64,000 bases of DNA, taken from Lachnospiraceae bacterium. GTDB lineage: Bacteria > Bacillota > Clostridia > Lachnospirales > Lachnospiraceae. Positions within the stretch are counted from its first letter, which is position 1, and the number at the start of each line of letters is the position of its first letter. Under the pieces are notes generated by a model, which made no database searches, was not told where the DNA came from, and worked only from the letters and a program-made list of their open reading frames with translations. The position numbers and the translations under genes are program-made. The stretch spans positions 272,264 to 336,263 of the forward strand of contig CAJTDN010000006.1 in the NCBI GenBank assembly GCA_910574865.1. The letters are read 5' to 3'. Shown piece by piece: positions 1 to 8,147 of this stretch.

Positions 1-981
1 AGGCAATACATCGTAGTAGTTCTTGATGAATATGAGCATGTGTTTTCGTGGAAAAGCAATATGGCAAGGAAGAAGCTATATGCGGATATTAAGTGGTTTA
101 CGGAAGGAATGGATTCTTTCAGCAATCTTTTTTTTGTTTTTGGCGAGAGTGAATCGGCAGAAAGCCGAACGGAAATCAGGGACGACCCGGCATGGGTGTC
201 GAGAAAACCGAACCTGACATGCCAGATAGCGGACATCTCTTCAGAAGGCGAGGTGGAACGGTTATTTGAGATGATTTTGAAACGCTATCAAAAATATTAT
301 TCTGTTTCTTTTGAAGAGCATAAAGATGACATATTAAAAATGGTGGGCGAAGATTCGATGGTAAAAGCGAAGACGAATTATAGGAGTTATACGCAGGCCA
401 TCATGAGGGCGTTGGATGAATTCAGAAATAATCCGTCGGGATTAAAAAGAAAGAAAGACGATGCCGATACGAATGAAAAAAATATTTCGAAGGAAAATAT
501 GACGGTAAAAGAAATTGGAGATGTGAATGACAGGATTTTAAAATGGAAGAATGCGACGTCCATTACAAAAAAGACGATGTTATGCGAAGTGTTAGAGGCA
601 ATGTTGCAAAGGGCTCATGAGGAAGTACTTTCGAAAAGCAAGAAAAAGGGGGAATATGTTACAAGGATAGGAAACGTGAGGAATTTATATTATGTTGTTT
701 CTACGGAGAATCCCAGTTTAAAGGATTTAAAAAAGAGATATGATACCATGGTAAAGGAACTACATGACGGGGATTCCTTGTATGTCTTGTATCCTGCCAT
801 ACAAGGTACGTTGGACGTGGAGGATAGGGGAATGATGGTCTTTTATGATGAGACTACGGCAGGCAGGGCGTTTGAAGCGATTCACGATGGCGAATGTGAC
901 ACCATGTATTCGTATTTGAATATTTTGAACGTAGATGAGCAATCCCCCACTTTAAGTGCGCGGAGTACTAAGCGGAGGTAA
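1..981 (+). CDS. P-loop (AAA-type) ATPase, 5' end outside window
   Basis: The frame is open from base 1, so the N-terminus and Walker A lie upstream. The first visible residues read YIVVVLDEYEHV, a Walker B strand (four or more hydrophobic residues then DE), followed about 30 residues later by LFFVFGES, which fits the sensor-1 strand of an AAA/STAND ATPase. The remaining ~270 residues are charged and helical and I do not recognise them. The stop is at 979-981. A perfect 12-bp hairpin and then a second unrecognised gene follow on the same strand, so the two may form one module. A GTG at 40 is only an internal codon. The family within AAA proteins and its role are unknown. Confidence 0.7.
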   Translation, partial: RQYIVVVLDEYEHVFSWKSNMARKKLYADIKWFTEGMDSFSNLFFVFGESESAESRTEIRDDPAWVSRKPNLTCQIADISSEGEVERLFEMILKRYQKYYSVSFEEHKDDILKMVGEDSMVKAKTNYRSYTQAIMRALDEFRNNPSGLKRKKDDADTNEKNISKENMTVKEIGDVNDRILKWKNATSITKKTMLCEVLEAMLQRAHEEVLSKSKKKGEYVTRIGNVRNLYYVVSTENPSLKDLKKRYDTMVKELHDGDSLYVLYPAIQGTLDVEDRGMMVFYDETTAGRAFEAIHDGECDTMYSYLNILNVDEQSPTLSARSTKRR

Positions 982-993
982 GGGGGATGCTCG

Positions 994-1023
994 TGTCAGT
1001 GGGAGTAAAAGCTCCCACTGACA
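994..1023 (+). terminator. Perfect 12-bp hairpin after the ATPase gene
   Basis: TGTCAGTGGGAG (994-1005) pairs perfectly with CTCCCACTGACA (1012-1023) around the loop TAAAAG. There is no U-run after it, so it may be an attenuator, a processing site or an mRNA stabiliser rather than a classical terminator. It sits 13 nt after the ATPase stop and 78 nt before the next start. Confidence 0.55.
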
Positions 1024-1100
1024 AACGGCGAAGCTGGTTGCGTTCATGAGGAAGTAGCTAAGCGGATTCCGAATGTCCGCATTACTAAAAGGAGTAATTG

Positions 1101-1985
1101 ATGCAAAGGAAAATCGAATTACTAGAGAAAATATCAGAAAACGCTTTGTTTCATATTGATGAATTCTCATTTCAGCTGACTGTGGAAGATAAAGGGAACA
1201 TGAGAAAATATTTCATGGAGTTGAAAGTGGCAGGCCAGTCTCCTTCGGACGTGAGATTTTTCTTGGAGGAGGTTGCCCCTGAATGGGAATTTCTTTTGGA
1301 GTCACCGAAGGAATTGACAGATTACATAAAAAGTTATGAGGAAGACAACAACCCGAATGACGAGAGTTTGTTCCATGATTTGAGAACTAAATATGTTGAA
1401 TTTTTGAAGAGACGTGAATCGGATTCTTTTGATGCCACTGAAAGAATAATAATATTGGGATTTAGTGTTGTTGAAGAAAAAATCTACATGGTCTTAAAAA
1501 CGTTTTCATTGAACGTGCTTTCGACGTTTTTGGAAAAGTTGAAACAATATTGCCGGGAGAACGAGATGGAGATTGTCATGTCCGAGGATGTACGATGGAT
1601 AGAATTGAATCAATACGTCGTCAGGCAAAAGGAGGTGGTAAGAGGATTACAGAGCGAGGAATTTCTAAAAAGGACATTGGTGAAGAAGCTTTTTCCTAGA
1701 TTTTTGAGGATTTTTAAATTCATTGACATGGATGGTTATTTCGAGAAAGGGATTTATGACGAGGTCATGTTTCAGAAGGAGGCGTATCCGAATGGAAGCG
1801 TGAAGAAGGTTGAGATTCGTCAAGTGAGCCGGTTCTTTTCTTCATATTGGAAATATAGGCTTAGTGCAAAAGATAAAGAAATTCTGTGTTTGCATGATGA
1901 AAAACCGGATGATAAGGGGATTGAGAAATACGTATATACATTTAAGCCAAGTCTTTTTATAAAAGATGTTTTTGAAAATTGGTGA
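1101..1985 (+). CDS. Uncharacterised 294-residue protein next to the ATPase
   Basis: An open frame starting at ATG 1101 with GGAG at 1091-1094. A TTG at 1098 is in frame but badly spaced. I do not recognise the family. The protein is soluble-looking, with no signal peptide or membrane segment. It is rich in Glu, Lys and Phe, with a helical N-terminal half and basic stretches in the C-terminal half (for example RTLVKKLFPRFLRIFKF, roughly residues 190-206) that could bind nucleic acid. Base composition is AT-rich like the preceding gene and unlike rpiB downstream, suggesting the pair arrived together. The distance of 119 nt from the ATPase and the shared strand make co-transcription plausible. 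It could be the effector or partner of the ATPase; this is inference from neighbourhood only. Confidence 0.6.
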   Translation: MQRKIELLEKISENALFHIDEFSFQLTVEDKGNMRKYFMELKVAGQSPSDVRFFLEEVAPEWEFLLESPKELTDYIKSYEEDNNPNDESLFHDLRTKYVEFLKRRESDSFDATERIIILGFSVVEEKIYMVLKTFSLNVLSTFLEKLKQYCRENEMEIVMSEDVRWIELNQYVVRQKEVVRGLQSEEFLKRTLVKKLFPRFLRIFKFIDMDGYFEKGIYDEVMFQKEAYPNGSVKKVEIRQVSRFFSSYWKYRLSAKDKEILCLHDEKPDDKGIEKYVYTFKPSLFIKDVFENW

Positions 1986-2441
1986 AAATGAGGGGATGGG
2001 TCAAATCTGAACCAAATGCTGTTCTATTTCGGCGCTGGCGCGGTGCCGAATTGTAACCTGATTAAAAAAAGTGGTTGTATTTGTTGTGGATGGTTGAATT
2101 AGAGCCGCGTACATGGTATACTTTCAGATTGGAGGAGAAATGTATTTTTGCTGAAGACGGTTGGGGAAGTCCCCGGGCGTGACAACGCCGGTGTTGGCGG
2201 TAAGGAGGAATCATTTATGGCATTACCAGCAAAGCAGGTGTGACATACATTCACCGACTGCCTTGCATGGAAGGGGGACGCACGAAGTCTGCCAGAAGGG
2301 GGACGCGGCCAGGGGCGGTGTTCTGGATGGATGTTTTGTTGATTTGGGAAAGGTGTTTTCCGAATGAGTGAAAGGATGGGAAATCTGTATTTTATGGTGG
2401 GGAAAGGCCGGGTAAATATTTGAGTACGGAAGGAGAAGAAG
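1986..2441. other. Gene-poor gap with repeat and micro-ORF
   Basis: No convincing gene. It contains a dispersed hairpin (see 2028-2057), two good ribosome sites that lead only to very short frames (ATG after GGAGGAGAA near 2140, four codons; ATG 2217 after AAGGAGGAATCATTT, eight codons MALPAKQV then stop), and the leader of rpiB. The micro-frames may be stumps of lost genes. Confidence 0.4.
2028..2057 (+). repeat. Dispersed GC-rich hairpin of the GTTAC family
   Basis: TTCGGC (2028-2033) pairs with GCCGAA (2045-2050) around a GCTGGCGCG-type loop, then TTGTAAC follows. The block GCGCTGGCGCGG...AATTGTAAC recurs at 13224-13255 and, diverged, at 26897-26920. It lies in an intergenic gap. Confidence 0.6.
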
Positions 2442-2915
2442 ATGAGGATTGGAATTGGAAATGACCATACGGCATTAGAATTAAAGGCGGAAATCATCGA
2501 GTTTTTGAAGGAGAACGGCCATGAGGTGGTCGACTACGGGACGAAGGAAGCGGGGAGTTGTGATTATCCGGTATATGGGGAAATCGTGGCGCGTGCCGTG
2601 GTGGCGGGCGAGGTGGAGCGCGGCATCCTGATTTGCGGGACGGGGCTGGGTATTTCTTTGGCGGCCAACAAGGTGAAGGGAATCCGGGCGGCCGTTTGCA
2701 GCGAGCCGTATACGGCGAAGATGTCCCGGGCGCACAATGACTGCCAGGTACTGGCGTTCGGCGCGCGGATTGTCGGGGCGGAGCTGGCCAAGATGATCGT
2801 CGACGTGTGGCTGAACACGGAGTTCGAGGGGGGCAGGCACCAGCGGCGGGTGGACATGATAAACGCCGTCGAGGCCGAAAGCAAGTTGGCGGATCCAAGC
2901 GGAAGCGCAGGATGA
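2442..2915 (+). CDS. rpiB: Ribose-5-phosphate isomerase B family (RpiB/LacAB)
   Basis: Interconverts ribose-5-phosphate and ribulose-5-phosphate in the cytoplasmic pentose phosphate pathway; relatives isomerise allose- or galactose-6-phosphate. The N-terminus MRIGIGNDHTALELK, the GILICGTGLGISLAANK phosphate-binding loop with the catalytic Cys of ICGTG near residue 66, and RAAVCSEPYTAKMSRAHND are all typical of the family. The length of 157 is slightly long, with a poorly conserved C-terminal tail. The start at ATG 2442 has AAGGAG 10-12 nt upstream. The gene stands alone 210 nt before glmM. Sugar specificity cannot be decided from sequence. Confidence 0.92.
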   Translation: MRIGIGNDHTALELKAEIIEFLKENGHEVVDYGTKEAGSCDYPVYGEIVARAVVAGEVERGILICGTGLGISLAANKVKGIRAAVCSEPYTAKMSRAHNDCQVLAFGARIVGAELAKMIVDVWLNTEFEGGRHQRRVDMINAVEAESKLADPSGSAG

Positions 2916-3059
2916 GCTAAGTGCGAGGCCGTTCTTTGAGATTAGCGAGGCCGAAAGCCGGGCTTGGCGAAAAGAACTTCCTTGAAAGCAACTGGTATTG
3001 AGCACTTAATGAGCGCAGAAAGCGCGAATTTGGCACAAGGTATTTCGCATATGATGTAA

Positions 3060-3091
3060 GGAACTGTTAAAGAATGAATCTTCACAGTTCC
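3060..3091 (+). promoter_or_regulatory. Hairpin in the leader of glmM
   Basis: GGAACTGT (3060-3067) pairs with ACAGTTCC (3084-3091), with an inner AAGA/TCTT pairing. It lies 35 nt before the glmM start. It has no U-run, and could end the rpiB transcript or shape the glmM leader. Confidence 0.4.
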
Positions 3092-3125
3092 TAATCGTGA
3101 ATATTAAGAAAAGAGGATGAAAAAG

Positions 3126-4472
3126 ATGGGCAAGTATTTTGGAACGGACGGATTTCGCGGGGAGGCAAACGTGGCGCTGACGGTGGATCACGCGTTCAAG
3201 GTGGGACGCTTCCTTGGATGGTATTATGGACAGGAGCATAAGGCACGGGTCGTGATTGGAAAGGATACCAGGCGCAGCAGCTACATGTACGAGTACGCGC
3301 TGGCGGCGGGACTTACGGCTTCCGGGGCGGACGCGTTCCTTTTGCACGTGACGACTACCCCCAGTGTTTCTTACGTGGTGCGCACGGAGGAGTTTGACTG
3401 CGGCATCATGATTTCCGCCAGCCACAACCCATATTATGACAATGGCATCAAGGTCATCAACGGGCAGGGCTACAAGCTGGAGGCGGATGTCGAGGAGAAA
3501 ATAGAAGCCTACATTGACGGGAATCCGGCGGAACTTCCGCTTGCCAAGGGCGAGGACATCGGGCGGACGGTGGACTTCGCCGCAGGGCGCAACCGTTATA
3601 TCGGGTATTTGATCAGCCTGGCGACGCGTTCGTTCAAGGACAAGAGGGTCGGGCTCGACTGTTCCAACGGCAGCGCGTCGAGCATTGCCAAGAGCGTGTT
3701 TGACGCCCTGGGGGCGAAGACCTACGTCATCAACAACGAGCCGGACGGCACGAACATCAATCGGAAATGCGGTTCCACGCACATTGAGACGCTGCAGGCG
3801 TTTGCAAGGGAGAAGCGTCTGGACGTGGCGTTTGCCTACGACGGGGACGCGGACCGCTGCATCGCGATTGACGAGAACGGAAACGTGGTCAACGGCGACT
3901 TCATCCTTTACGTTTGTGGGAAATATTTGATGGAGCAGGGCAGGCTGTACGGGGACACCATCGTCACCACGGTCATGTCCAACCTGGGACTTTACAAGGC
4001 ATGCGACAAGATTGGCATGAAGTACGAGCAGACGGCCGTGGGTGACAAGTACGTGTATGAAAACATGCAACAGAACGGCTTCCTGCTTGGCGGCGAGCAG
4101 TCCGGACACATTATTTTCAGCAAGCATGCCAGGACCGGCGACGGTATCCTTACCTCGTTGATGGTGATGGAAGTGATGCTGGAAAAGAAGCAGCCGCTGG
4201 GCAAGCTTTGCGAGGAAGTGAAGATTTACCCGCAGCTTTTGAAGAACGTGCGGGTGAAGGATAAGAAAGAGGCGCAGGAAAATCCGGCCGTGCAGCGCGC
4301 CGTGGCGGACGTCAAGGAGGCGCTTGGCAGCGACGGGAGAATCCTTGTGCGCGAGAGCGGCACGGAGCCGGTCATCCGCGTGATGGTGGAGGCGGCCACG
4401 GATGGACTGTGCGCGAAATACGTGCAGCAAGTCGTGGACGTGATTGAGGCGGAAGGCCTGGTCGTGGCGTGA
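3126..4472 (+). CDS. glmM: Phosphoglucosamine mutase / phosphohexomutase
   Basis: Alpha-D-phosphohexomutase; the closest match by motif is GlmM, which converts glucosamine-6-P to glucosamine-1-P for peptidoglycan precursors. Starting at ATG 3126 (AGAGG 9 nt upstream; ATG 3117 directly abuts it), the protein reads MGKYFGTDGFRG, the usual GlmM opening. The phosphoserine loop ISASHNPYYDNGIK holds the reactive Ser near residue 99, the metal loop is YDGDADRC, the sugar loop GEQSGH and the phosphate loop RESGTEPVIRVM. All four active-site loops are intact and the length (448) is normal. GlmM is usually next to cdaA/ybbR or glmS; here it is not, so a paralogous hexose mutase is possible. Confidence 0.88.
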   Translation: MGKYFGTDGFRGEANVALTVDHAFKVGRFLGWYYGQEHKARVVIGKDTRRSSYMYEYALAAGLTASGADAFLLHVTTTPSVSYVVRTEEFDCGIMISASHNPYYDNGIKVINGQGYKLEADVEEKIEAYIDGNPAELPLAKGEDIGRTVDFAAGRNRYIGYLISLATRSFKDKRVGLDCSNGSASSIAKSVFDALGAKTYVINNEPDGTNINRKCGSTHIETLQAFAREKRLDVAFAYDGDADRCIAIDENGNVVNGDFILYVCGKYLMEQGRLYGDTIVTTVMSNLGLYKACDKIGMKYEQTAVGDKYVYENMQQNGFLLGGEQSGHIIFSKHARTGDGILTSLMVMEVMLEKKQPLGKLCEEVKIYPQLLKNVRVKDKKEAQENPAVQRAVADVKEALGSDGRILVRESGTEPVIRVMVEAATDGLCAKYVQQVVDVIEAEGLVVA

Positions 4473-4496
4473 TAAAAGCAGCATGGTTCATTAAGG

Positions 4497-4599
4497 AAGG
4501 GGCTGTCGGGAAATGACTGCAGGCCCACAATATATGCCGTGGCGCATCTGGATTTGCCACCATATATTGTGGGCTTTCCGCATTACCCGACAGCCCCTT
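4497..4599. repeat. 103-nt long palindrome, copy 1
   Basis: Outer arm GGGGCTGTCGGG pairs with CCCGACAGCCCC. After a short internal bulge, GCCCACAATATATG pairs with CATATATTGTGGGC, and GTGGC pairs with GCCAC near the apex. It sits exactly between the convergent genes glmM and the amidase. A second copy of the same length is at 28216-28319. It may be a MITE (the ends look like insertion-sequence ends), a bidirectional terminator, or both. Confidence 0.85.
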
Positions 4600-4676
4600 T
4601 GTCAATAGAAAAAATATTTCTGATGAAATCTTATAGTTACTGTTATGGGCGTATCGCAAAGATTGGGCGATGCAGG

Positions 4677-5453
4677 TCACTCCCGCACGATGACGGTCTG
4701 GTAGCCGGCCCGGCGGAGCCGTTGTTCCATCTCGCTGGCATCGTCCAGGTTGGCATACTGGCCGACCCTGACGCGGAACAAGCCGTCCCCTTCCGAGATG
4801 GCGGCCGGAAAGTCCTGCTCCAGCAGTTCGTTCAACATGCGGTTCGCGTACACCGGATTCCGAAATGCCCCGGTCTGCACGCGGAACGTGTAGTCGGCCT
4901 GGTCGGGATTTTGTGCCCCGCCGCCGTTGATGGTCATGAGGATGCCGTTCGCGATGGCCTGCGCGACGGCGTCAAAATTCTGGTCGAGCAAGGCGTTGTC
5001 CGTGTTGGAATTGATGAAGCCGACCTCCACCAGCACGGCGGGCATCTGCGTGCGGCGTAAGACGATCAGGTTCGGCCTGGCCTTCACGCCGAGGTTTTTA
5101 AAGCCGATGGCCTCGAGCTGGGCATTGATGTTTTCCCCCATTTCCAGCTTGATTCCCGACAAGTCATAGACGAGGGATTCCACGCCGGACACGACGTTGT
5201 CCGTCGGGAAGGAATTCCGATGTATGGAAACAAAAAAATCTACCCCGGCCTCGTTGGCCTCCGTGGCTTTTTGTAAAGGTGATTCGTAGATGTCGGTGGT
5301 TCGGGTGTATAGCACGTCGATATCATTACTCTGTAAAATCTCCCCGACGGCCAGCGTAATGCGGAGGTTGTCGTCTTTTTCCCGGCGGCCATTGTAGACG
5401 GCTCCCGGGTCGCGCCCGCCATGGCCGGCATCTAACATGATAGAATAAGGCAT
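4677..5453 (-). CDS. N-acetylmuramoyl-L-alanine amidase with SPOR domain
   Basis: Amidase_3 family hydrolase that cuts the bond between MurNAc and L-Ala in peptidoglycan. From the start chosen here (ATG at 5453, preceded by GAAAGGAAC) the protein opens MPYSIMLDAGHGGRDPGA. Zinc ligands are His11, Glu25 and His78 (SIHRN); the catalytic Glu is about residue 143 in LVEVGFINS. A SPOR domain covers roughly residues 183-258 (YTFRVQTGAFRNPVYANRM), which binds denuded glycan strands. There is no signal peptide, as in mother-cell-type CwlC-like amidases, suggesting lysis of the mother cell or release by another route. A longer frame upstream to 5549 has no good ribosome site. It converges on glmM. Confidence 0.9.
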   Translation of the reverse strand: MPYSIMLDAGHGGRDPGAVYNGRREKDDNLRITLAVGEILQSNDIDVLYTRTTDIYESPLQKATEANEAGVDFFVSIHRNSFPTDNVVSGVESLVYDLSGIKLEMGENINAQLEAIGFKNLGVKARPNLIVLRRTQMPAVLVEVGFINSNTDNALLDQNFDAVAQAIANGILMTINGGGAQNPDQADYTFRVQTGAFRNPVYANRMLNELLEQDFPAAISEGDGLFRVRVGQYANLDDASEMEQRLRRAGYQTVIVRE

Positions 5454-5579
5454 AAGATGCGTTCCTTTCAAAATTTCTCTGTTACAGTATATGTGGATGG
5501 GAGAAATGTGTGCGGGGATTGGCTTTTGCATGGGCAACCCTTCCTCCATTTGGTAGGTTTGTGGTGGATACGCGGCATA

Positions 5580-6563
5580 CTATCCTTGTAGCCCTTTCCG
5601 ATATTTAAGGGGGGTGATGCCCACCGTCTGCTTAAACATTTGCACGAAGTGGGCGGTGTCGTGGAAGCCGCTCCTGGCGGCGGTTTCCTCGACGCTTAGC
5701 GAAGTTTGGGCCAATAGCTGTTTGGCATGGCTGATACGCAGCGTGAGGACGTATTTTTTAAATGTGAAGCCCGTGTAACGTTTGAATTCCCTGCAAAGAT
5801 TGGTACGGCTGACGGCGAATTGACGCACCAGGGAGTCGAGCGTCAAATCCTCCGCGAAATGTTCCTGGATGTGGGAAATGACGTCGCCATAGACGTCGGC
5901 ATTTCCGGCCGGGCGCGCGGGAGAGGATTTCGTGGTCAGGAGCTCCGTCAAGAGAATGTCAATCAGGCAGGAAATCTTATGTTCATAATGGGGGACGGCC
6001 CTTTGCGTGGCCTTTAAAAGCTGGAATTGCAGCATTTCGAAATTGGGGCAGGATTCGGCATGGAAAGTGACGTCCCCGTCATCGGCGAAGGCGCGGAAAA
6101 CATAGGGCATCTGCGGCCCGTCAAGATGCAGGATCGTGCAGTTCCAGAAATCGCCGCCCGTATAATATAAATGCGGCTTGCGGCAGTCGATGAGGAAGCC
6201 GTCCCCCTTGTTTAACGTGTACGTCTGCCCCCCGTATTCCAACTTGCCCCGCCCGTCCAGGGTGAAACGCAATTCGTAAGACTCAAGGCCGCTTCGGTTG
6301 GTAAAATAATCCGCCTCGGACTCCATCATGCAAAATCCTTGTGGGTAGTAGAGGTGTTTTTTTGCCTCGTCACTGATGAGAAATTCCGGCATCAGGTGGT
6401 TCGTGCCGCACAAATGGAACGTTCCGACGTGGAACGTGCTGATTTTGTCAATCAGCTCCGAACTCAGCTCACGGTGGAGTCTTTGGTAACGTAGATTTTT
6501 GGTTCTTTCATTAAAAGAACCGCGCGCCGTGTAAAACGGCAGCTCAGAATAATTGATGGACAT
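5580..6563 (-). CDS. AraC-family transcriptional regulator (rhamnoside locus)
   Basis: An N-terminal cupin-like sugar-sensing domain (residues ~40-150; GDGFLIDCRKPHLYYTG) is followed by a C-terminal AraC double helix-turn-helix (about 230-325; DSLVRQFAVSRTNLCREFKRYTGF and SGFHDTAHFVQMFKQTVG). The start at 6563 has AAAGGAGAG 10 nt upstream; a longer frame to 6638 runs through a hairpin and is unlikely. It is divergent from the GPH symporter and GH78 rhamnosidase, so it probably activates them in response to a rhamnoside or rhamnose. Its own leader contains the hairpin at 6596-6625. Confidence 0.9.
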   Translation of the reverse strand: MSINYSELPFYTARGSFNERTKNLRYQRLHRELSSELIDKISTFHVGTFHLCGTNHLMPEFLISDEAKKHLYYPQGFCMMESEADYFTNRSGLESYELRFTLDGRGKLEYGGQTYTLNKGDGFLIDCRKPHLYYTGGDFWNCTILHLDGPQMPYVFRAFADDGDVTFHAESCPNFEMLQFQLLKATQRAVPHYEHKISCLIDILLTELLTTKSSPARPAGNADVYGDVISHIQEHFAEDLTLDSLVRQFAVSRTNLCREFKRYTGFTFKKYVLTLRISHAKQLLAQTSLSVEETAARSGFHDTAHFVQMFKQTVGITPLKYRKGLQG

Positions 6564-6595
6564 GGTACGCTCTCCTTTGTAGTTACTTTTTAGCC

Positions 6596-6625
6596 CCGGG
6601 CCAGTCACTACGCTGACTGGCCCGG
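6596..6625. repeat. Perfect 12-bp hairpin, dispersed element
   Basis: CCGGGCCAGTCA (6596-6607) pairs with TGACTGGCCCGG (6614-6625), loop CTACGC, followed by AGGATGCACG. The same hairpin plus GGAGGATGCACG occurs at 13113-13152, with a compensatory pair change in the stem. Here it lies in the leader of the AraC gene and between divergent promoters. Confidence 0.7.
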
Positions 6626-6770
6626 AGGATGCACGCATATCTAACCTTTTGTACGAATCTTATATTTTTCTGGATGTTATTCTATATCTTTCCCTATTTG
6701 AAAGTATTATTATTTAAAATATCAAATGAAATATAACACATTTCCAACAAAAAGAAAAGGAGAAGAAAAA

Positions 6771-8147
6771 ATGGGAAAAGAAAGAAAAATCGGAGGAATG
6801 GATTATTTTGCGTATGCCTGTTCGGCGCTGGTGTACATCTTGCCGCAGTATTTGCTGAGTTCATTTTTGTCCGCCTACTATACGGACGTGGCGTTGGTTT
6901 CGGCGGGCGCGGTCGGCGCGGTGGTGCTCGCCATGCGTTTTACGGACGGGATTAGCGACTTGTGCATGGGCAGGATTATTGACAAGACGAATTCAAGGTT
7001 TGGAAAGGCGAGGCCGTGGCTCCTTGTCGGTACGGTTGGCCTCGCTGTCACGCTTTTGACCGTGTTCCACGTACCGGCGGGGCTGCCTGCCGTGGCCAAA
7101 ATCGCCTGGCTGGCCGTGGCCTATTTCTTGATTATGACGGTGTTCGGGACGGTGCAGGGCGTGGCTTCCAACACGATGATCATTTACCTGACCAATGACT
7201 CGCAGAAACGCAACAAGTTCGGGGCCTCCAACATGGCGGGCGTTTATGTCGGCGGCCTGGTGGCGACGACGGTCACCACGGTTTTACTGGGAGCGTTTGG
7301 CTATACGCAGGCCGGGTATGACAAGACGATGTACATTTATTCGGCGGCGGTTCTGTTTTTTGGCATCTTTTCCTTTGTCCGCCTCAAGGAAACGCAAAAT
7401 GAGACGAATAAGGATATGGCCGGCGAGAAAGTCCCGATGGGAACCATTGTCCGCAGCATGTTCCAGAATCATTATTACGTGTTCGCGGTCGTGGCCGGAC
7501 TTCTGCTAAATCTGACGAACGGAATCATAACCGGGCTGGGCGTATATTTTTGCCGTGACATTTTCGGCAACGCGAACCTTTATGCGTTGGTTACGCTGGC
7601 ACTGTTGCTCCCGACGTTGTTTGCCCTGCCGCTGGCCGTCATGGTGGCAAAAAAGCTGGGTCATCATAAGACGTTGATGTATGGAAGGGTCGGTTATATC
7701 GTGGGCGTCGTCGTGGAAGGTATCGCGCTTTTGATGACCAACCTGCCGCTGTTTTTCGTGGGAGTCGCATTTAGTGGTTTGTGCAGTTCCACGTTTGCGG
7801 CCTGCTTTACGGCGCGGGTGGCCAACATTTGTGATTATGGCGAGTGGAAATATCGGACGAACGCGTCTGGAATCATGATGAGCGCGACCAGCTTTTGCAA
7901 TAAGGTCGGGTTGGGGCTTGGCTCGGCAATCACGGGCGTGATTTTGGAAATTGCCAGGTACGACGGCGCGTTGGCCAAGGCCGGAGCGGCACAATCTGCA
8001 TATACGGTTGCCGTCGAGCGTTACGCGGTGGCGTTCGTTCCCATTGTTTTAAACATCATTGTGGCCGTTTGCGTGTATAAGAGCAACGTGGATCCGCAGA
8101 TGGGGCAGGTGCAAAAAGGGCTGGCGGAAAGGAGAGGCGAGAAATGA
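6771..8147 (+). CDS. GPH-family sugar:cation symporter
   Basis: Glycoside-pentoside-hexuronide (MelB-like) major facilitator transporter with about 12 membrane segments. MDYFAYACSALVYILPQYLLSS opens helix 1, TDGISDLCMGRIIDKTNSRFGKARPWLL is the signature helix 2-3 region with a conserved Asp and the RFGKxRPW motif, and NICDYGEWKYRTNASG lies in the second half. The start at ATG 6771 follows AAGGAGAAG. Its stop overlaps the rhamnosidase start (ATGA at 8144-8147), so the two are translationally coupled. It probably imports the rhamnoside that the next enzyme cleaves; the substrate is inferred from context only. Confidence 0.92.
   Translation: MGKERKIGGMDYFAYACSALVYILPQYLLSSFLSAYYTDVALVSAGAVGAVVLAMRFTDGISDLCMGRIIDKTNSRFGKARPWLLVGTVGLAVTLLTVFHVPAGLPAVAKIAWLAVAYFLIMTVFGTVQGVASNTMIIYLTNDSQKRNKFGASNMAGVYVGGLVATTVTTVLLGAFGYTQAGYDKTMYIYSAAVLFFGIFSFVRLKETQNETNKDMAGEKVPMGTIVRSMFQNHYYVFAVVAGLLLNLTNGIITGLGVYFCRDIFGNANLYALVTLALLLPTLFALPLAVMVAKKLGHHKTLMYGRVGYIVGVVVEGIALLMTNLPLFFVGVAFSGLCSSTFAACFTARVANICDYGEWKYRTNASGIMMSATSFCNKVGLGLGSAITGVILEIARYDGALAKAGAAQSAYTVAVERYAVAFVPIVLNIIVAVCVYKSNVDPQMGQVQKGLAERRGEK

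Noticed and set aside
2217..2243. Eight-codon ORF after a strong ribosome site as a functional peptide
   Set aside because: No supporting context such as attenuation or a downstream coupled gene; more likely a relic. Recorded in the gap entry only.
3006..4484. 492-codon minus-strand frame
   Set aside because: Antisense to glmM, whose four active-site loops are intact.
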